Positions 59,734 to 64,000 of a stretch of DNA of 64,000 bases are shown here, piece by piece. This stretch comes from Rhodopseudomonas palustris (GTDB lineage Bacteria; Pseudomonadota; Alphaproteobacteria; Rhizobiales; Xanthobacteraceae), in NCBI RefSeq assembly GCF_007005445.1, contig NZ_CP041387.1:4975501-5039500 (forward strand). Reading direction: 5' to 3'. Position 1 is the stretch's first letter. Every line of letters starts with the position of its first letter. A program made the position numbers and the translations under genes. Below the pieces are notes generated by a model, which did no database searches, was not told where the DNA came from, and was given only the letters and a program-made list of their open reading frames with translations.

Positions 59734-60438
59734 ATGCAAAAGGGTGTCCTACGCGCGGCCGCGACGCGGAGCGCGCTGTTCTCGCAGTTGCCTGCGGCCG
59801 AGACGTCGCGGCTGCTGGCGGCGTCGACGCCGCGCCAGTTTCAGCCGGGTCAGGTGCTGTTTCATCAGGGCGACGCCCCGGAATATCTGTTTCAGATCGT
59901 GTCCGGACTGGTGCGTATCACCCAGATCAACAGTGAGGGCGAGCAGATCACACTGCGGATCATGCGGCCGGGCGATCTGTGCTGTGTGGCGGCGTTTCGC
60001 CAGGAGACCTATCCGGCGACCGCAACCGCGATCAAGGACACCACGGCGCTGGCGTGGCGAATTGGTTCGTTCGTGGCGCTAACCCGGCAACATCCCATGA
60101 TTGCCGACAACGTGGTGTGTATCGCCGGCGATCGTACGCGCGAGATGCTGCAGCGCGCGACCGAGATGACCGGCAAGTGCATCGCGCAGCGGATCGCCGC
60201 CTCGCTGCTGCGGTTGTCGGCCCAGGCCGGAACTACCACCGTGGACGGCATCCATATCGAATCCCCGGTGACCCGGGTCGATCTCGCCTCGATGGCCGGG
60301 GTCACTTATTTCACCGTGAGCCGCACCCTGAGCGCCTGGCAGAAACAGGGCCTGGTCAGAAGCGGCCGCCACCGCCTGACGATCCTGGACATGGCCCGGA
60401 TTTCGGAGATCGCCGAGCCGCGGGCTGCCCGGGGGTGA
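59734..60438 (+). CDS. Crp/Fnr-family transcriptional regulator
   Basis: A 234-residue regulator: a cyclic-nucleotide-binding-like beta-roll (about 12-125; VLFHQGDAPEYLFQIVSGLVRI), a dimerisation helix and a C-terminal winged helix (about 155-228) with recognition segment MAGVTYFTVSRTLSAWQKQG. It lacks the N-terminal cysteine set of FNR. The glutamate that contacts DNA in FNR (VETISR) is replaced by Phe (YFTVSR), which fits a non-standard operator. ATG 59734 is chosen; an upstream extension to 59557 would run through the operator palindrome. Confidence 0.88.
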   Translation: MQKGVLRAAATRSALFSQLPAAETSRLLAASTPRQFQPGQVLFHQGDAPEYLFQIVSGLVRITQINSEGEQITLRIMRPGDLCCVAAFRQETYPATATAIKDTTALAWRIGSFVALTRQHPMIADNVVCIAGDRTREMLQRATEMTGKCIAQRIAASLLRLSAQAGTTTVDGIHIESPVTRVDLASMAGVTYFTVSRTLSAWQKQGLVRSGRHRLTILDMARISEIAEPRAARG

Positions 60439-60596
60439 GCCGGACGCAGGGCCTCGCCTTCGAACACCGTTGATATTCCGAGGATTGCGCCAGGACTGCC
60501 GACGTTCGGGGTCGAGGCGGCGGCGCGCGCTTGCTAGACTGGCGTGCGACGCGTGGAAACGCGCCTGGATGCAACTTGCGTGATGCGGGTCGAAAC

Positions 60597-62015
60597 ATGG
60601 CCGACAAGCATATGCTCAGGGGACTGATCAAGCATGCGTTGCGCGATCCGTGGGTCGATCGGTTCGAAGTCGTCCTCGCCAGCCACACCATGCCCGCCTG
60701 CGAGGAAGCCGGTGTCGATCTGGACGACGCGGTGTCGATCATCGGCCAGGATCTGTTCGCGAGCACCATATGGGCGTGCGCGTTCGAAGATTTCCTCACC
60801 CGGGATTTCGAAGACGGCGGCAACGTTGTCGACGACTATCTCAAGCGCCGCGGCTGGAAGGAAACGGCGTCGGTCCGCGCCTATATCGCGGCGCTGCGCG
60901 ATTCGACGATGAGTCTCTACGAGGTGAGCGACGTCGTCCGTGACACTTCGTTCCGCGCGCGCGATCTGATCCGCGGCGGCGAGCCGGTTCTGGTCAGCGA
61001 GCGGAGCGCGACCCAAACTCTGAAGTGCTGGGATCGGATCGCCGCCCGCATCGTTCAGGTCGGGTCGAAGATGCAGATCAGCGGCGGCGTCCTGCCGTTC
61101 GAACGCGAGGTCGCGGAGGCCTTGATCACGGCCTTCAATCAGTTAGGCACTCTCAGCATCGAGGAGCAGAGGGAACTGGCGGAGGAGGCCGGAGAGGAGT
61201 TCGACGACGACTTCGACGGCGAGGCCGCACTGGCGGCACTGGCTCCTGCGGAACGACTGCGGCTGGTCGCTCCGATGTTCTCGTCGTTCTGGCTGATCGA
61301 CGCGATCGACCGGATCGAGTCGGCCCGGCTTCCCGAGCTGCGCAACGCCGAAGGCGACGAGCTGCTGCTGTGCGAGGTGTCGTTTCGGCTCGGTACCGGC
61401 ATCACCGGCGACGAGATCGGTCGATGCCTGCAGGCGCGCCCGGAGTTTCGTCCGACCAGCGCGACCTCCTGGTCGTGGGTCGGTCAGCGCGAGCGGGGCG
61501 GTACGGCCCCGGACGACGACTCGCCTGAAGAAACGCTGATGTTCGAAACCCTGCAGGAGGACGGCATGCTTCAGCTCGGCGAACTTCTGCTGGAGGACGA
61601 CACGCTGGTGCTCTGCGTCAACTCGCAGCAGCGTTGCAACCGTGGCTGCGCGCTGCTGACCGAGATCCTCGGCCCCCGCGTCGGCCTGCCTCTGATCAGG
61701 ACGGAGGCGGTCGAGGAAATGCTGGAGTCGAGCCGCGCCGCAATGCCGACCCCCGACGAGATCCCCGAACACGAGCGGCGCGCCGTCGTCCACCAGCATC
61801 TGGAGCGGCACTATCGCGAGGTGCTCGATCAACCCGTCGCCATGCTCGACGGACAGACGCCGAGACAGGCTGTCGAAGATGAAAGCGGGCGGGCGAAAGT
61901 CGTCGATTGGCTGAAGCTGATCGAAAATCGGACGGCGAAATCCGATGGTCCGATGGCGGATTACGATTTCGGCTGGCTCTGGGCCGAATTGGGCGTCGCA
62001 AACCTGCGGCGATGA
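60597..62015 (+). CDS. Conserved hypothetical protein with C-terminal LDGQTPRQAV motif
   Basis: A 472-residue soluble, acidic protein (472 from ATG 60597; a frame from 60531 adds 22 residues). I do not recognise a named function. Visible features are a helical N-terminal region (GLIKHALRDPWVDRFEVVLA), an acidic stretch EEAGEEFDDDFDGEAAL (about 203-219), an EVSFRLGTGITGDEIGRCLQ segment, and a C-terminal MLDGQTPRQAVEDESGRAKV segment. Similar C-terminal segments occur at the ends of several large uncharacterised, often SEC-C-associated, bacterial proteins. It stands alone between the Crp/Fnr and GGDEF genes. Confidence 0.7.
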   Translation: MADKHMLRGLIKHALRDPWVDRFEVVLASHTMPACEEAGVDLDDAVSIIGQDLFASTIWACAFEDFLTRDFEDGGNVVDDYLKRRGWKETASVRAYIAALRDSTMSLYEVSDVVRDTSFRARDLIRGGEPVLVSERSATQTLKCWDRIAARIVQVGSKMQISGGVLPFEREVAEALITAFNQLGTLSIEEQRELAEEAGEEFDDDFDGEAALAALAPAERLRLVAPMFSSFWLIDAIDRIESARLPELRNAEGDELLLCEVSFRLGTGITGDEIGRCLQARPEFRPTSATSWSWVGQRERGGTAPDDDSPEETLMFETLQEDGMLQLGELLLEDDTLVLCVNSQQRCNRGCALLTEILGPRVGLPLIRTEAVEEMLESSRAAMPTPDEIPEHERRAVVHQHLERHYREVLDQPVAMLDGQTPRQAVEDESGRAKVVDWLKLIENRTAKSDGPMADYDFGWLWAELGVANLRR

Positions 62016-62192
62016 ACGGGGCTCCGCCTGCTCGGCCCAAATCGGCGACGCCGCGGATCGTCCGGCAGCGCCGCGCCAACGTTCGACCGCCGCCGTTTCG
62101 GACCGATGCCGGCCGGCATATAGAGTTCATTAACACCGCCGTCCTAGTCCTAAAGTTGGTAGATGAAGTCGTGAGATGCTGCCGGATCGCCG

Positions 62193-63134
62193 ATGAGGAA
62201 AGACCCTGCTGCCTCGCTTTTCCCAGACGAAGCACGCGTAAGGCTCTATGACGAGGCTCTGAACGCCGCTCGGATCGGCGCCTGGGAGTGCGACCTCGAC
62301 ACCGAGCGCCTGAGCTGGACGTCGGGCGTCTATGCCTTGTTCGGCTATCCGGTCGGCAATCCGCTGCGGCGCGCCAGCATCGTCGATCTGTATGTCGACG
62401 AATCCCGGCGCCACATGGAGCTCGCCCGCGCCGAGGCGATCAGGACCGGCTGCCCGATCACGCTCGATACCGAGATCAGGACGTGGCGCGGCGAAGCGCG
62501 CTGGATGCGGTTGTCGATCAACGCGGCACGAGAGAACGGCCGGACGGTTCGGGTGTTCGGCTGCAAGCAGGACGTCACCGCCGACCGGCTGTCGATCGAA
62601 CAGCTCCGGCGGCAGGCCGAAACCGATCCGCTCACCGGGCTCGCCAATCGCGCGATGTTTCAGGCGCGCTATCGCGAGGTGGTGGACGACAGCCTCAATC
62701 ACGGCTTCGCCTCGGCGCTGGTGCTGATCGACCTCGACGGCTTCAAGGAGCTCAACGACACGCTCGGTCATCTGGCCGGCGACGCATGTCTGTGCGAGGT
62801 CGCGCAGCGCCTGCGGCGGGCGTTCCACAACGCCGGTCTGATCAGCCGTCTCGGCGGCGACGAATTCTCCATTATCCTGCGGGCGCCGACCGATCCGGCG
62901 CGGATCGCAGAGGTGCTGCAGCGGACCATCGTGATGCTCAGCCGCCCGCTGTTCTGGAACGGTCATCGGATCGCGGTCAGCGCCTCAATCGGCGCCGCCC
63001 TGATCGGCCGCCCGCATCGCAGGCGGATCGCCGACCTGTTCGAAGAAGCCGACCTCGCGCTGTATCAGGCCAAAGCTGCGGGCCGGAATCGCGTGCACCT
63101 GATCGGGGATCAGGCGCAGAGCAGGGCGGCTTAG
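62193..63134 (+). CDS. PAS-GGDEF diguanylate cyclase
   Basis: A 313-residue soluble protein. A PAS sensor (about 18-135; ARIGAWECDLDTERLSWTSGVYALFGY, with a PAC-like VFGCKQDVTADR end) is followed by a GGDEF domain (about 140-305) with DPLTGLANRAMFQARY, LVLIDLDGFKELNDTLGH and the active-site RLGGDEFSII. It should make cyclic-di-GMP in response to an unknown cytoplasmic cue. No RxxD inhibitory site is obvious before the GGDEF motif, so product feedback may be weak. Confidence 0.9.
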   Translation: MRKDPAASLFPDEARVRLYDEALNAARIGAWECDLDTERLSWTSGVYALFGYPVGNPLRRASIVDLYVDESRRHMELARAEAIRTGCPITLDTEIRTWRGEARWMRLSINAARENGRTVRVFGCKQDVTADRLSIEQLRRQAETDPLTGLANRAMFQARYREVVDDSLNHGFASALVLIDLDGFKELNDTLGHLAGDACLCEVAQRLRRAFHNAGLISRLGGDEFSIILRAPTDPARIAEVLQRTIVMLSRPLFWNGHRIAVSASIGAALIGRPHRRRIADLFEEADLALYQAKAAGRNRVHLIGDQAQSRAA

Positions 63135-63267
63135 GGGCGGCCGGCGTCGGCCGGGCCCACACGCGCCGCTTTGCCTACGAGCCGCTTTGCATCCGCAGCC
63201 GCGCGCGGCCTCGGTTGTTCAGAGATGGGATTGGGAGGTCGCCAAACGTGTCTGCGCAAAGCCAGAC

Positions 63268-63312
63268 TGGCGCACCCGACACGATTCGAACGTGTGACCT
63301 TTGCCTTCGGAG
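63268..63312 (-). other. attL-like 3' fragment of tRNA-Arg(CCG)
   Basis: Read on the minus strand, 45 bp reproduce the 3' part of tRNA-Arg from the anticodon loop (CTCCGAAGGCAA, anticodon CCG) through the T arm (ACACG-TTCGAAT-CGTGT) to GGGTGCGCCA. The matching 5' half (which should start GCACCC) is absent; the sequence diverges immediately beyond 63312. This is the signature of an attachment site left by integration into a tRNA gene. The intact gene should lie at the other end of the element, outside the window to the right. Confidence 0.82.
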
Positions 63313-63476
63313 CGTGACTTCTTGTGTTTTCCCGAGATTTCCAGTGGTCGCTCGACTATACCTAAATAGTTGATTTATTTGAAATATTGCTGTTTCTCTT
63401 GATTGAACGGCGGTGTGGTGAACCCTGGAGATTACCGCCCCCGTGCTACCCCGGTGCTACCCGGAGCGATCAAGAG

Positions 63477-64000
63477 ATGGCAAATGAGAAGCTGACAAAG
63501 AAGGTCGTGGACGGTCTTCTCCCGCAGGCGGGGACTATGTCGTCTGGTGCGGCAAGCTACCCGGTTTCGGATGCCGGGTGCGCTCGACGGGCACGAAATC
63601 CTTCATCGTGATGTACCGGGTTGGCGGACGGAACGCGACACCGCGTAAAGTCACCATCGGCACCTATGGGAAGATCACCGTCGAGCAGGCGCGGGAGGAG
63701 GCGAACAAGGTTCTCGCCAAGGCCGAGCTGGGTGAAGATGTCGCGGTCGAGCGCGCCCGCGTGCGAGCCGAAATGACGATCTCGCAGCTCTGCGACGAGT
63801 ATTTGCGCGAAGGCGTGGATCACAAAAAGGCCTCCACCATCGAGAGCGACAAAAGCCGGATCGAAGCCCATATCCGTCCGCTCTTGGGCACCAAACGGAT
63901 CGGTGCGGTGACGCGCGGCGATATCAGTAAATTCCTGCGCGATGTTGCATCGGGAAAGACTGCACGCCCGAAAAAGCCCGGGCGGCGTGGCAGCGGCGTC
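63477..64000 (+). pseudogene. Tyrosine-type site-specific integrase, frameshifted and cut by window edge
   Basis: It starts MANEKLTKKVVDGLLPQAG from ATG 63477 (GGAG 10 bp before), but that frame soon stops. Shifting by one base within the run of four G at 63530-63533 restores a continuous 156-codon frame to the window end. Landmarks there are GFGCRVRSTGTKSFIVMYRV and VTIGTYGKITVEQAREEA (DUF4102-like arm-binding domain) and then a SAM-like core-binding domain (ISQLCDEYLREGVDHK). One extra G would mend it, so this is a real 1-bp deletion or a sequencing error. The catalytic domain is outside the window. Confidence 0.82.

Larger units (their letters stand above)
63268..64000. mobile_element. Left end of an integrated element (genomic island or prophage)
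   Basis: It begins at the tRNA-Arg fragment and carries an inward-reading tyrosine-integrase gene 165 bp inside, the standard layout of tRNA-targeting islands. The DNA just inside (63313-63470) is more AT-rich than the chromosome to the left, with GTGCTACCC direct repeats at 63443-63462 that could be arm-type sites. The element continues past 64000, so its cargo is not visible. Confidence 0.75.

Noticed and set aside
63268..63340. Intact tRNA gene on the minus strand
   Set aside because: Only the 3' part from the anticodon loop to CCA is present; the D arm and 5' acceptor strand are missing, so it is an attachment-site copy rather than a functional tRNA.

Overview
The window is high-GC alphaproteobacterial chromosome, almost certainly Rhodopseudomonas palustris or a very close relative. 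The strongest marker is a complete pioABC locus for phototrophic Fe(II) oxidation: a decaheme cytochrome, an MtrB-type porin and a HiPIP, preceded by a FixK/FNR box. The CioAB-type oxidase, the pst/pho and cys layouts and the palindromic repeats fit the Bradyrhizobiaceae (now often called Nitrobacteraceae). Most of the sequence looks like ordinary core chromosome; a tRNA-Arg-associated integrated element begins at about 63.27 kb and runs off the right edge.

Layout, left part. A B12-riboswitch-controlled TonB receptor (btuB-like, cut by the left edge) is followed by a DUF938 methyltransferase, two MFS transporters, a carboxymuconolactone-decarboxylase-family protein and a two-subunit acyl-CoA dehydrogenase pair split by a palindromic repeat. 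Next come a repeat island, an orphan AapJ-like amino-acid binding protein, an L,D-transpeptidase and a cydAB/cioAB oxidase operon with an overlapping DUF2474 microprotein. An ECF sigma factor without an adjacent anti-sigma follows, then a membrane sensor kinase, a REC-DUF3369 hybrid kinase and an OmpR-type regulator, divergent from an orphan UgpB-like binding protein. After these lie an XRE/shikimate-kinase-fold regulator (BzdR/BoxR type), an SDR, a polysaccharide deacetylase, and a BON-OmpA protein coupled to a small membrane protein.

Layout, middle. A UPF0104 membrane protein precedes phoR, a clear Pho box, then pstSCAB-phoU-phoB (phosphate uptake and its control). A 5'-truncated acyl-CoA synthetase, broken at a repeat junction, separates this block from pioABC. 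The sulfate assimilation locus follows as two divergent arms: cysH-sbp-cysTWA on the minus strand and cysD-cysNC on the plus strand, with a cluster of TAGAAA/TTTCTA dyads between them.

Layout, right part. An oligopeptide-type ABC operon carries an amidase and its AtzG-like small subunit inside the transporter genes and is faced by a second, divergent paralogous binding protein. A TonB receptor/EF-hand operon is divergent from a Crp/Fnr-family regulator, with a perfect TTGCT-N4-AGCAA dyad between. A protein of unknown function, a PAS-GGDEF diguanylate cyclase and the frameshifted integrase of the new element complete the window.

No CRISPR array, rRNA operon or intact tRNA was seen. The pio system is known. 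The less-described arrangements judged most worth attention are the ABC-amidase-AtzG operon, the Crp/TonB/EF-hand module, the UgpB/kinase cluster and the cys-locus operator array.
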